NCBI GenBank assembly: GCA_048213135.1 | Contig: PS015439.1 | Span: 1-64,000 of the forward strand | Source: Reclinomonas americana ATCC 50394 | Lineage: Eukaryota > Jakobida > Jakobea > Jakobida | Direction of reading: 5' to 3' | Length of the DNA: 64,000 bases | Shown: positions 32,791 through 49,735 of the stretch, piece after piece | Numbering within the stretch: position 1 is the stretch's first letter | Layout: every line of letters starts with the position of its first letter | Made by a program: the position numbers and the translations under genes | The notes under the pieces: model-generated | What the model was told of the DNA's origin: nothing | Database searches by the model: none | The model's input: only the letters and a program-made list of their open reading frames with translations

Positions 32791-34769
32791 ATGGAGCGTA
32801 CTGGGCGACCACGGACTCCGCAGTCGCCTGCGGTGGTGAGTCAGAAGCGGCCGTCGTCGCCGGATCGGCGCAGTGTGGGTTCGCCGATGAGTTTGCATTC
32901 GCGCTCGGCGAGCCGCCGCAGTTTGCGCGATCTGGAGGACATTGATGGCAATGATATGAACACCACGGCCAAGAGGATTGAGGTGCGGGTGCTGTGTGAC
33001 CCCACGCTGTCTTCGTGAGAGTGTGTGTTTGTAACATGCGTGCGTGTGCCCTCAGGCGCTGTCGGTGCACGAGAGAACCATGCGCTCTCCTTCCTTTGAT
33101 CGGACCACGTCACGAGAGGCGCCGTTGACGGGCTTTGAGTACAATGAGCCCGGCGAGTTGGTGTGTACTGCCGCGCAGCAGGTTGTCTGTCGGTGCGCTC
33201 TCACTCCTCTGCGTGCAGCTGGGAGGTGATTACTCGGCTGATATCGACGAGCGCCAACTGGTTTCTCGGCGCCACCGTCCCACATCACCGCCACCGCTGG
33301 ACCTGCTGCCCTCCAGCACAATGACCATGTCTGCCCACCCGCCGCTGCACGACTTGGAGTACGACAATGTCGACTCGCCTCAGGTGTTGCCTGTGAGTCG
33401 AGTTGTTTGTCTGCTTCCTGGAGGTTGCTCCATCAGTTCACTCCTTCCTCTGCAGCACCCGAAAAGCATTCCCGACATGACCAAGATCCTGCCGCGCACC
33501 GGCCACGTGATGGACGGCCACTTGTTTGAGCACCTGTCGGCTCGCAATCGTCTCAAGAAATCGAAACTCTCACCAATCGCCACCGATCCGCCCACTCCCA
33601 AGGTCGGTCCGCTCTCCTTCAGTTTGGCGTCTGCAATCCGGTTCTCACCTCTTCCGTGTGCTCGCCACAGGGACCCCAATTCTGCCACTCGCACTGCGAA
33701 CACATCGCATGTCGCAAGAAGAGTCTCGATTATCACGCTCAACGAGTCGGGGTGAGCTCGACCGCTCTTCCACACGTCACATTCGAGGTCGCCCTCTCAC
33801 CTCTTCTTCCCTCCTCACAGACATCAGCGGCCGTGATTCTGTCGTCTCCGGTGGCTCGCCAGCGTGCGCTTAGTGTGCCGCCGAAAGTCAAGGAGAATCC
33901 TTTCGTCTATCTCAGCCTTGGCCTTGGGTTCGTGAACCGCCACCACCATCAAGGTGTTGCATTTCCACGCTGACTGTGAAGTAGTGACGAGGTTCCGGAT
34001 CTCGACAAACTGGCCGTCACCACGCCCATGTCTCCCATGGCGAGATCGTCACTTGCCGGCAGCGATTCGCGGAAGCCCTTCCCCGCTGAACCGCTGCGCA
34101 GCACCATCTCCTTCCGTGGGCGCGTCGGGCGCGACAAGAGGCCAGTGGGCGTGACCACTCCGCAGGCACCCGACAAGTGTTGCGTCGCAGTTGCAGCACC
34201 GTCAATAGGTGCTTTCTGCTTGCCCAAGCCCCTAACACTCGTCTCTCGTCGCTGCAGATTACCGCGATCCGTCGTTCTCACCACCCAAAACATGCTCGGT
34301 GAGCATCCAGCGCGCACAGACTCGCGAACAGTGGCGCAAGGCCTCACCGGCACCCGACGAGATGTACCGCTACCTCGACAAGGTGTGTACTTGTGGCAAG
34401 GTGCTATCCTGTGCATCTGTGGCGGACTGACCTGACTCTCTACTCCAGGTGTACGATGTCCGCGACACGTCGCCCAAGAAGGCCACCATCGACATGAACT
34501 ACGCATCGTCGAGGGAGACCGGCAATGCACCACTGCCGGAGACCTACTTTATCGACGGTAACACGCCGTCGAAAAAGTCCCGAGTGCCCCACCCCAAGCT
34601 GCACGCCACTGGACCACCTCTCACCGAGGCGCCCGTGTCAATCATCGAGTCGCTGGTGGATCTGGAGATTCGCAACAGTCGACGACTGCGCGAACGCGTG
34701 ATGCGCGGCTTCAAGAGCAGCGCATTCCAGAAAGAACTGTTTGCCACCACGGCTCCCACCAAGAGCTGA
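32791..34769 (+). CDS. Unrecognised basic, Ser/Pro-rich protein
   Basis: I do not recognise this protein. ATG 32791 is chosen because it runs straight into the good reading frame (MERTGRPRTPQSPAVVSQKR) without an intron. Exons in phase are 32791-32982, 33056-33160, 33219-33392, 33456-33606 and from 33671. They encode HSRSASRRSLRDLEDIDG, LTGFEYNEPGEL, LHDLEYDNVDSPQVLP and IPDMTKILPRTGHVMDGH. Using the donor at 33607 rather than 33603 restores GTPILPLALRTHRMSQEESR. Later exons give SPVARQRALSVPPKVKENPF, SPMARSSLAGSDSRKPFP, SIQRAQTREQWRKASPAPDE and MYRYLDKVYDVRDTSPKKA. The C-terminus is helical (SIIESLVDLEIRNSRRLRER) and ends at TGA 34767-34769. Many SP/TP and RxxS sites suggest a phosphorylated, mostly disordered protein. 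It converges with the M16 peptidase gene, 91 bp between stops. Confidence 0.6.
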
Positions 34770-34860
34770 AAGTGCATGCATGTCAAGCATGCATGCGCTG
34801 TACAAAAACAAATGAAACAAACAATGTTGCGAACTCGTATCATCCGTCTACAGACAATCA

Positions 34861-37800
34861 TTATTCAAAGTGGAGCACAGCGACCTGCACGCCCGGAACC
34901 ACCTCTATCATGTCTTCACCTGCTACTGCTACTCTACTGCGTGCGGAGGCACCGCTGATGCCAGCCCAAGCACACACCGGTCTTGTGAAGAACGGTGCAA
35001 TGAATCGCTGCTGGATTCGTTGCAGGCGCTCGAGTGACAACTTGCCAAGGTCGGTCCGCACATTGCGCACACTTTGCATGGACTTGCCGTGCAGCTGAGG
35101 TGCACACGAAGGAGAGTTAAGAACAAAGAAAGGGCCAGGGTGCGATCCAAGTTTTGCAAGCACGTACCTCAGGCCAGTGCAAGTTGCGCACCAAGTGCCG
35201 CCAGAAGCCGGTGGTGCCGAGGCCGGCGACCACTTTCTCCATCAGAGGTTTGATCGCTTGCTGTGGAGGCCAAAGGGGGGTGAGTAGAGAAGAAGCGACA
35301 GCAGAATCAAGGCAGCAGACGCAACATCGAACTCGGTCTGCGTATACGATCCGCGCACCAACACGTCACCGATGCACTCGTGCAGCGCCTTGGCCGTCTC
35401 CTGTTCTCACTCTCCGACATGAGTGGCTGATAGTGCGTAAAAGTGATGCGTTGCGTACCTCCAGGCGATCGGGAAACGCTGTGATGCTCGCCACAGCATA
35501 ACTGTCGCCGCGCAACGCAAAAAACCGCTCGGCACAATTGACAGAGTAGCACAATCCCTTGTTCTCGCGCAGCTCCTTGAAGAGGCGATTGTTGAGGATC
35601 TCAAACAACACTGCCGAGTAGCGCAAGAAGGCGCTCGGATCCAATCCCTCAACAGCACTGCCACTGCAGTGGTGAGATGCAAGCGATGCACTGTAACTTT
35701 TCTTGACTGCGAACGCAACAGATTGCCATTGTCCGCGTGGGGCACATAGTGCGAGAAGCCGAATCGGTTCGGCAGTGCGTATCCTACCGATTGACGAGGT
35801 AAGCAAATCATGCGCATCACAAGAGAGTGGCTGTGGCTGCCGAGCAAACCGATGAGGATGTGAGCACGGTCTTCTTCCACGGTCGGCACGACAAGCCGGT
35901 ACAGAGTGCCCACTGATGGATGCGTGAGAGAAAAACGGCAAAGAGATAGAAAGTTGAAACAACAACAGCACGCACAAGGGACGTCACGCGGAAAGTTGAT
36001 TGGTTTCAGTCGGGTTTCTGGAGTTGCCCACAACTCAGGAAGACGTGCAACGATGGTCGTGCGCGACGGCACTTCTATCGGCGACGGCATCGGGTAAGTG
36101 ACAGCAGCGGTGTGAGTGCATTTTGCAGGAAACAACACACCACTGCAGCTCCGCGCCACATGATCGACCAATTGTCGGAAGGCGTGCTCCATGTCCACGG
36201 TACCGAGGAACATGAGCAGATCGCGTTCCAACTCGGCCGGCTCAAAATCACCCACCACCACCACCTTTCGCAGGGTGAGTTTGTGCACGAAATCTCACTC
36301 CACAAGCGAAATCGTACCTCGATGCAGCTGTTGTCCGCCATTCGGTAGAGTGCATGTGCCAGATCGATCAACGCCAGGCTCTCCGCTGCTAGTGGATGGC
36401 TCGCAGAGTACAACCTGCACGGATCCCCCCATGTTATTAATCTCATCATTAACAGTAGCAATAGGAGCTAAAATCAACGCACTTGGTGCTGCCGACAAGG
36501 TGGCGTCGGAAACGGTACCTGTGGAAACACGAATACCTCAGTGACTTGGAGGCAGAAGGAGGCCTGTGTGTCACGCACATGAGGTTGCCGTGCAAGTCCT
36601 TTTCACGCTCCTCGAACTGTGTCCTGACATCCTGCGACGCAGCACACACGCACACAGTCTTTCGGTTGACTGTGTGCAGATGTGAGAGAGACTGGCCTAT
36701 CGTCAGACCTTCTTGAAACGGGCCAGCGACGCAGCGTCCAGTCGAGGTCGTGTGAGGTACAAGTGCAGCAGCTCGAGCACACGAACGAGGCCACCGCCAG
36801 ACAAACTAAAGCCCGCAGAGACTACCACATTCTCTGAATCCTGTACCATCATGCCTTGTTGTCATGCTGACTGTTGCTGATCAAGAGGAAAATCGCACGC
36901 TCGTACCTTTGAGGGCGTAATGTCGAGATCGTGAATCGAGCAGAAGCGGTATATGGCGTCGGCATCAAAGTCACCACATCCGGAATCGAAGAGAACAGTC
37001 AGCGCGGCCGCCAGGTCACCCATGTCCTCCGCGAGTCGAGCTGCGAAACGAGACAGTGAGCAGGCGTCTCCCTACTCGCAAAAAAAGACACCGCGGTGCA
37101 AACCTCCAGGAACATTGAGATCGACTGCCACGTGAGCAGCAACTTGTCAGCACATGCGCAGCGATTGCAGACTTCCACACCGACTTGGTACGCAACTGGA
37201 ACACTGCATCGGCTCATAGTTGGCCTTCTTATACGTCACCGAGATGCCGTTGCTCATGCGCATTCTGCAGCAGCACGACGAACAGTGAGAAACGAATGGA
37301 AACATAACCTACGACTGCGCGTCGCACCGTACAATGCCAGTCTCCGCATCCTCCAATCGCACTGCCGTGGCATCCTGTTGAATAACAAACAGTGTGAGCG
37401 CACAAGTCTTGCCGCACGGACGGGTGAGACGAACCACGCCAGCAGCTTCCTCGCCAAACGCCGTGACGACTGGTACGTAATGCACTCCCTTCTCCTCGGC
37501 CAGGCGACGCATGGCCTCTAGTTCGTACAGCTCGGTAACCACACTCACATCCGCCGGCGATTCGACGCCCACCATGGCGGCGGCAATCACCTCGAGAATG
37601 CGCTTCTTTTCCAGCTTGCATGGCGGACCACGTGGTCGGTCGCCAGCGGCACGCCTGCACACAGGCACGAGACGGTCAACAACAAACGACGACGCTGCAT
37701 AGAAGTTGCTCGTGGGGCACACAGAACTTGAGGTAGGCCGCACGCTTGGAGACGAAATGTGCAGTGTCGTCGGCAAAGTGGCGGGCTGGATCCACCGCTG

Positions 37801-40750
37801 GCGACTCAGCCTCGTCGTCCCCTCGCCGCGCACTTCGTCGTCGTCGCAACATACCGCCACTCGCACGCTCTCCCACTCCGTCGTCCTCGTCCTCGTCTTC
37901 GTCTTCCTCTCTTCCGTCCTCATCACCGTCATCATCCTCACTGCCTTCGTCATCCTCCCCGTAGTGCTCCTCGTCGTCGTCGTCATCTCCTCCCTCTTCT
38001 CCCTCCCCGTCTTCGTCGCCACTCTCCCCACCGTCGACCTCCATGGCATCTTCAGGAGCTTTTCACGCACAACAAACGCATCGTGAGGCGCCACATCACA
38101 GAAAAAAAGGAGTGGCAGCGAGGCTACGACGCACCATCCATGAGATGCGTTGGTGCACACACAAACACACTGCCCTTCAGTCCGTCAATCGGGCCATCTG
38201 CACACAACAGCCTCGTGTGAGCGCACCAAATGGAATGCAGTCGCAACAACAAGCTTTTCATCACGAACCCGGTTGTCGAGTGCGCGCCTCACAGTAGTCA
38301 ACAATGAAGCCGAGTACCTCTCGTGCACGGGCGTTGACGCGCTCGAGTGTGATTTGCGACGCCAGCTCCTCGGTCAGGCGGTGCTCGTCACGCCGATCCA
38401 TCCATGTGCATCCTGCATCGATGAACACAATGAATATCAAGGAACCACACCGTGCCACTTGTGAGTCTTCGACGCAACGGGCGTTGACAAAGTCAATCAG
38501 ATCCTCGATCACGTCTTCACTCTGTACACAGCATCAGTTCATGAAAAGAGAAAAGCATGACACACAAGAGACGAACCGGCGACGACTCAAACGTCTCTGC
38601 TCCGCGGCTGCTCATCTTGATGTACGACGCCAGGGCCAGTTCCAGCTCGCCTTCTGTCACACCGAATTCGTGCATCCTGCGCAGCACTTGCAAGATCAGA
38701 TTGCTGCAATGAGAAGTTAAGCAGAGCACAAGATCGCCCACCGAAAGATCTCTCGAATGACGTGCGTGAGCGCCTCCTACACAGTGAATGAGTGCTGGGA
38801 TTGTGCCTGACGCACCAGCACTGCGACCTTACCTCCCAGTCATCCAAGCGTGACACCACCAGGCAGGAGTTGAGCGAACAGTTTTCGCGGAAAGAGTTGT
38901 AAAACTGCGACGAGTCAGCCTCACGAACTACAAGCGAAGAGGTCTGCACACAGAATCTTGCGCACCTCCCAGTCAATGGTGGTGAACGGCACATCTTGAA
39001 AGGAGCGCTGCAGGGTTTCAATTCGATTCTCCAGTGTGATACCTGCACGCGAGTGATGAGTCACGGGCGAGGTGGGAGGGCATGCGGCCGGCGAAACACA
39101 CACCAATCATGCAGTCGCAAATGTCATTGATGAGCGTGCCGACAGTGTCAGTGATCATGGTCGGCAACTTCAGCGTCACCGACATGACAAACTGGGCCAG
39201 TTGATTCTGCAAGCGGGGAGGCAACGTTAGCGCAGGCCAACCAGCAGTGTTGGACTGCGTCAAAGAACGCAACGTCTTGGTGAATGACAAAGTCGTCGGG
39301 CGGTGCGTCCACATACACGTGCTCGATCACGGGCGGCAAGGCCACGCATGCACTACGTGAAATGTCGGGCTCCTGCCCAAACACCTCCTCAATGGCGGCG
39401 ACGGCCACTGCCGTATCAATGTCTCCCACAATGTAGATGGTGGCCACTTGCGGGCAGTACCATTTCTCTGTGCGACGATGTGGTTAAAGTGAGAGACGAG
39501 AGGGAAAGAGATAAGAGGGCACATGTAGTGATGCACCGTAGAAGCGACGCAATGCAGCCCTGTGGAGAGAAGACATGAGTGAGTTGTGTGGCTCATCATC
39601 CACTTCAGCAATGGTGCACAACGAACCAGTCCCACGACTGAATGCACTCCTCCAACCCGATGGGGCTCCGATGCGGCAGGCAGTTCTCGTGATGAATCTG
39701 CAGAAACGTGAGCTCCTCGACCCTGCAATACACAGCGACTCGTCAGCACCACGTAGCAAGACGATTTTTCATCGGAGACGAACTTGGTCTCTGGTGTGTT
39801 GCGCATCTGCAGCTCCGACAGGACCGCCTTGCGCTGCGCCAACAACCACTTATCAGCCCCAGTTAAACACACACAGGAAGACACGAGTGACTCCTCGTTC
39901 GGACCTCAGTCTGCAACGCCTGCTCGCCGGAGAGTGTCGCTCGGAAGCAGATCTGGTGCAGCAGCTCACACACATGGCGCAGACTCGGCACTCGCGTCTC
40001 CGAATCGCCACCCACAGCCATCAACGACGGTGCTTGGAACGTGTACACAGTCTGCGCACAGAACATGAGCAAGCTTCGTCCACATGTACACACAGCGAGT
40101 CTCGAATTCGGTGAACCTTGCGGTAGTCCGTGTATGCATTCGAGTCACCACCAAACGACATGCTGCACCGGGACTCAGCAGAAGTGCACAGAAGCAGCAG
40201 AGAGAGAGAGCGCGCGCGCACTCACCCGAGCTCGACAATCGCCTGTTGCACGGCCTCGGCAGTCGGGTACTTCTCCGTGCCTACTCACCACCACCAGTGA
40301 GACGCACAATCACAACTCACACACACTTGTACGAACCAAGGAACACACAGTGCTCCAGCATGCTGCAACACACACCACCGCAGGTGAGCAGACTGCGCGC
40401 AGTGAGACACAGACACGAAAGAGAGAAAGCGCAACTGCGCAATGCCTCGCTCGCTTTCCTCCTCGTTCACCGAGCCAACAAGCATCTATGCACACACACA
40501 CGCACAGAGTAAGAACGTGCGCACATAGACACACACACAGACAACAGAGAGAGAGACCTCCAAGTGCGCCTCATAGCGACCGGGAGGCTGTGCATTCGGA
40601 AGCACCACGTACTGCAGTCCATTCGCCAGTGTGCCTCGCACCCTGCACACACACACACACACACAAAGATAAGAAAGTGCGCGCGTGTGCAGTGAGTGTG
40701 AGAGTGAGAAGACGCAACAAGCTGGGGTCCACTGGCAACGCGGTGTCCAT
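34861..40750 (-). CDS. M16 zinc metallopeptidase, stromal-processing-peptidase/PqqL-like
   Basis: M16 peptidases are clam-shaped zinc proteases with two similar halves. The likely start is ATG 40748-40750 (MDTALPVDPSLL). Next come GTLANGLQYVVLPNAQPPGR, EAHLE, MLVGSVNEEESERGIAHMLEH and CVFLGTEKYPTAEAV. HMLEH is the HxxEH zinc motif; the first His codon is split by an intron (40363-40435). SNAYTDYRKTVYTFQAP, RKAVLSELQMRNTPETKF, FLQIHHENCLPHRSPIGLEE and VATIYIVGDID follow and match the plastid SPP/bacterial PqqL branch best. A very acidic insert (about 70 residues, 37800-38060) lies in the middle. The C-terminal half has FLRYSAVLFEILNNRLFKEL and RENKGLCYSV, typical of the second M16 domain. The stop is at 34861. 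The cellular location is unknown: no clear transit peptide is visible. Many small exons; some borders are unsure, including the first acceptor. Confidence 0.85.
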
Positions 40751-40830
40751 TGTTTGCAAAGAAGATGACTTGTCCTTGCGTTGTCCTTCACACACACACA
40801 CTGCTGCTTTTCTGAGTGTGAGCACAGAGG
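40751..40830. promoter_or_regulatory. 80-bp bidirectional promoter, M16 peptidase and SART3
   Basis: The two ATGs are only 80 bp apart and divergent. An ACACACACAC run lies at about 40790-40800. The interval is too short for separate promoters. Confidence 0.4.
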
Positions 40831-41187
40831 ATGGAGGTCGATGAGGCATCTGCAGGTGTGTGTGTGCGTCTCCCACTGTTGCGCCTTGTGCAAGAAAGAG
40901 TGCATGTTGCTCGTCAAAGTCACTTTGGACTTCAACTCGCGACTGCACTTTTGCAACTCTGTGTGCACACGTCTGCAGTCTCTCTTGTTGTCTCTCTCTG
41001 TGCAAGTGCATGTGTGTGTGTGAGTGTGTGTGTGTTGACATGTCGCACTCACAGAGTTGATTGAGGACTTGTCTTCCGAGGAGGAGGAGGATGAGGAGGA
41101 GCAAGGCGACGACAAGGAGAGTATGGATAGTGACGAGGTGCGTTGCAACACTGCGCGCATGTGATTGTCTTTGTTGTGGCTCATGCA

Positions 41188-41264
<77 letters not shown>

Positions 41265-44200
41265 ANNNNNNNNNNNNNNNNNNNNNNNNNNNNNNNNNNN
41301 NNNNNNNNNNNNNNNNNNNNNNNNNNNNNNNNNNNNNNNNNNNNNNNNNNNNNNNNNNNNNNNNNNNNNNNNNNNNNNNNNNNNNNNNNNNNNNNNNNNN
41401 NNNNNNNNNNNNNNNNNNNNNNNNNNNNNNNNNNNNNNNNNNNNNNNNNNNNNNNNNNNNNNNNNNNNNNNNNNNNNNNNNNNNNNNNNNNNNNNNNNNN
41501 NNNNNNNNNNNNNNNNNNNNNNNNNNNNNNNNNNNNNNNNNNNNNNNNNNNNNNNNNNNNNNNNNNNNNNNNNNNNNNNNNNNNNNNNNNNNNNNNNNNN
41601 NNNNNNNNNNNNNNNNNNNNNNNAGACTCTTGCACACACACACACGCACACATGCACACGCACACACACACACACACACAGCGAGAGAGAGAGAGAGGAA
41701 TGCTGCTCTTGCGTTGTTGGTGCATTTCAATCTTTGAGACAAGTGCACCTTGCCTGACCTTGCTTGGAATGCGGTTGTGCAGGTGGAGTGTCTGCGTCTG
41801 GCGGGGCACGCGGAGGCGGCTCATGAGGCGCGACAAAAGTTCCACTTGTGGTTTCCGTTTGGCGAAGGTATGCGAGTGCGGTGCTCTGTGTCTTCTGTTG
41901 TGCAACTGAGCGGCGTCGTGCAGAGGTGTGGATGGAGTGGATTGCTGACCAGCATGCACTGTTCGAGCACAATGGTGGTGATGCGGAGGCAGAGCAGCTG
42001 TTGAAGTTGCATGAAAAGTCGGTGCATGATTTTCACAGTGTGCCTCTGTGGCTGGCGTACGCCAAGGTGGCGCAACTGGTGCAGTCGCGCGATGAGGCGC
42101 GTGTGGTGTTTGAGCAGGCGCTGAACATTGGTCGGCATGACTTTGCGCGGGCGGCCGATGCGTGGCGCGCCATGGTGGACTACGAACTCAGGTGCGTGAA
42201 CATGGTGGTGATGATGGCGTGTGGGCCACCGTATTCAATTTTCGTGGCCTGCAGTACCGAGGCAGACGACGCTGAAGAGCGCGTTCGCTTCCTGTATCGC
42301 GAGGCACTGACGACCCCCATGCGCGATCACGCGGCACTGCTTGCCGAGTATCTCGGGTGGGAAAAGGACGAGGAAGCCAAGGAAGACTTTACGGAGGACG
42401 ACGATGTGCGCCGGGCTGCTGAGGGCAGCGAGGCGCGCGAGAAGCACGAGGCCAAGATCGCCGAATCCAGTTGCGTTTCAGTTGTCTCCATCATTATTTG
42501 TCGAGTGTGTGCTGAAGCACTTGGCGGAAGCAGCTCCGGATCGTGTGATGAGCGAGTGGCGAGCGTATGCACAGTACGAGAAGAAAAAGGGCGAAATGGA
42601 GCGCTTCCGCTGTGTGATTGAGCGGGCGTTGGCCGAGCATGCGGACAATCCCGATTTCTGGGTGTACTATCTGGACGCGGTGGCGGTGTGTTGCACTGCT
42701 CCTCCGGATTCGTGTGGTGTGTATGTGTGTGTGCCTCGCCTCATGTTGTGTCTGCTGCAGGAGAATGGATGGTCGCCGTACTACACACAGAGCCAGACGG
42801 ACGACTCGTCGGTGTTTCGTCGTGCTGCGCGCACGTGCCCCGGCAGTGCGGCCATCTGGACCTACTACGCCTTCTTTATGGAGAGTCACGGTGCCGACGC
42901 GGCAACCATGAAAGGTGTGAAACTCGGAAGAATGCTGTGTCCGCCCTGTGTCGAGTCTCATCGCTGAAAGTGATCGCTAGGTGTGTGGGACACGGCGCTG
43001 CGGTCTGCGTCGCGCGACAGCGGCGTGATGGGAGTGGAGCTGGCAATGGCACGGTGCGACTTTGCTTTGCGTCAATTCCGCTGGCACATGCAGGATGCGG
43101 CGCTGGTGCGTTTGTATGAGCACGCCGTGTGTCGATTGTTTGTTGACGCTTGTGCTGCTGTTGTTGCAGGCCGAGCAACACAAGAACGCAGTTCGTGAGG
43201 CATTTGATGAGGCTGACCAGTTTACCGATTCTCGTTGCGTGGCATGAGGAGAGGAAGGAGTGTGTCCATCATCTCACGCCCGTGCGAAACAGTGTCCACT
43301 GGCGACCCGACGTGCCGAGTGCTGCGATTTGCCGCTCGCGTGGAGACGTACTTTTTCCAGGACGTGGAGCGCGCCACATCCATTGTTGAGCGCGTACTGC
43401 AGCGCAGCAACCAGAATGTTGAGGCCTGGTTGCAGCTGTTTGAGATACATCGGTTTGTCGCGTGGTTTGCTGTGGGGTGAAGTGCGAGGTCGCTCACGCG
43501 TTCGGTCGTGCAGTGGTGCGAATCGGCTAGCAGATGCACGCTCGACATTGCAGAAAGCTCTGTACAGCATCAAACACGACGAGCACGCCGATCGCATCGC
43601 CGAAGCGTGGCTGCAGTTTGAGCGCGAATTTGCTACTGGTGCGTACGAAGCATCAGAACATGTTTGCGGGCGTTGGTCTGAATGGTTTCGCCTTGGTACA
43701 CAGATTTCGATGTGGTCCCCGAAGGACATCAGTTTGCCTCACTCGCGCACGTGTTTGATGCGTGGCGGTCGAATCGGGCGCGCATCGACAAGATCAACCG
43801 CGCCGCCGAGGCCGCCCGCAAGGCACGTGAGCAGCGGCAGCAGCAGAAGCAGAGTGCCGTCGCAGCACCAGAGAAGAAGAACAGGAAGAAGGAGAAGCCG
43901 GCCGAGTCGGCGGCGGCGGCTGGTGATGACGATGCCGAGGGAGCGAAGAAGCGCAAGAAGGGCAAGCGTTCTCACGAGCAGGTGGACAAGGTGGAGGAGG
44001 CGGAGGGTAATGCCGAGGAAGGTGCTGGAGGTGAGGCAGCTGTGGTTGTTGCTCCCGAGGCCGACGAGGAGAGCGAGAAGGTGGCAAGTCCTGCGCACAA
44101 GCGTCGCAAGACGGAGAGTGCACCGGAGGCCCCCATGGCTCCACCGCCACCACGCGCGCGGCCGGCCAATGGCGGCGCGAGGAATGCACCTGCGGCAAGT

Positions 44201-45164
44201 GAACCGATGGATGTCTCGTCGGATGGAGACGCCGGCGACAGGAGAAACAAGAGAGGAAAGAAGAAGAGCGAGCCGGAGGCAGATCCGCGCGCCGCCGAGA
44301 AGGGTTACAACCCGGAGACGCAGTTTCGTTCCCGTGTCGCCATCCTCTTGCTTGTGTTATTGCTGTGTGCTCACGGTTTGGAGGGCCTGGGGGTTAGTGT
44401 CGAGGAGCTGGTGGCGTTTGTGTACAATTTGCATTTCCACGCCACCGAAGTCATTATCAAGGAGCACTTTACAAAGGTGTGTGGTCGCTGAAAGGGCGGC
44501 TGGATTGTTTCCGAGATTGCTTACGAAAGTTGTTTGTGTCGCGCAGCTCGGGTGCCGAGTCAAGGAGGTCCGTTTGATGCGCAATCACTACGGCAAGTCG
44601 CGCGGTCACGCGTATGTGGAGATGGAGGACAGAGTTGCGTTCTCACCCCTGCAGTGCCCCCTGCTCACGTGTTTTTTTGTGTCTGGCTCACCTCCTATCG
44701 ACAATGTGTGCAGGAGAGTGTGCAACGCGCCATCGCCACCGACGAGAAGGAGTCGCTGTTGAATCGCCCGCTGCGTGTCGACGTGTCGAGGACAGATGTG
44801 CGAGGAAAGCACAAGGATGAGAACAGTGAGCAGGCGGGGGCAGCGGCCGCAGGAGGCGCATCCGGCCGTGGCGATGCACCGTTTACCGTCAAGTTTCGTG
44901 TGCATGTGTGTGTGCCCGAGTCAGTTACCTGCTTTGTTTGCGTGCTCATTTCTCATGTCGGCGTGCAGACATGGCCGTGGCGGTCATTTGGTGCCTCGTG
45001 CCGCGCGACTCGCACCCGTCATCCTGCCGAAGCGTGCACGCGTGGATGCCAGCAACACCGAGAGTGGCAGTGGCACAAGTGACGCACCGGCTGCCAGTGC
45101 CGGTGAGACGGTCGACAGCAAGCCGCGCTCCAATGCCGAGTTTGCAAGCTTCTTGAAAAAGTGA
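40831..45164 (+). CDS. SART3: SART3 (Prp24-like U4/U6 snRNP recycling factor)
   Basis: SART3 re-anneals U4 and U6 snRNAs after splicing. ATG 40831 encodes MEVDEASA, joined by a long intron to an acidic exon (ELIEDLSSEEEEDEEEQGDD). After the gap, HAT repeats appear: CLRLAGHAEAAHEARQKF, EVWMEWIADQHALFEH, VPLWLAYAKVAQLVQSRDEA, MSEWRAYAQYEKKKGEMER, NPDFWVYYLDAV, AAIWTYYAFFMESHG, ATSIVERVLQRSNQNVEAW and RIAEAWLQFEREFATG. A Lys/Glu-rich nuclear-localising region follows (43750-44290; KKRKKGKRSHE, HKRRKTES). One RRM spans 44410-44790 (VYNLHFHATEVIIKEHFTKL, VKEVRLMRNHYGKSRGHAYVE). The protein ends SNAEFASFLKK, the C-terminal LSm-binding peptide of this family, at TGA 45162-45164. Human SART3 has two RRMs; I see one. 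The first HAT repeat probably lies in the gap. Confidence 0.9.
41191..41259. repeat. (GT)n microsatellite in a SART3 intron
   Basis: About 34 GT units running up to the gap that starts at 41266. A (CA)n tract sits on the far side of the gap (41632-41680), so the gap probably failed in repeat sequence. Confidence 0.95.
41266..41623. other. Assembly gap (358 N)
   Basis: Within SART3, between the acidic N-terminal exon and the first visible HAT-repeat exon. Confidence 0.99.
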
Positions 45165-45274
45165 ATGGACTGCATGCAACGAACGCGAGTCAAAAAGGAA
45201 GAGTTGCTCGTTTAAATGAGTCCGCACAACGGAGGTGCGAGCAAAAGAAAGTGAGGGGAGAAAATACTAGAAGT

Positions 45275-45280
45275 AATAAA
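45275..45280 (+). terminator. AATAAA polyadenylation signal downstream of SART3
   Basis: A canonical AATAAA lies 111 bp past the SART3 stop, in the 148-bp gap between convergent genes. It is just 33 bp from the stop of the neighbour, so transcript ends must overlap or nearly touch. Confidence 0.5.
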
Positions 45281-45312
45281 AATCGTCGAGAGATTACGGG
45301 GGGCGATGCAGC

Positions 45313-49735
<4,423 letters not shown>

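Noticed and set aside
32709-32945. ATG at 32709 (MMESCPSIGWSELYRN) as the start of the 32791 gene
   Set aside because: No GT-AG intron I tried joins this frame to the well-supported downstream exons, whereas ATG 32791 reads straight through.
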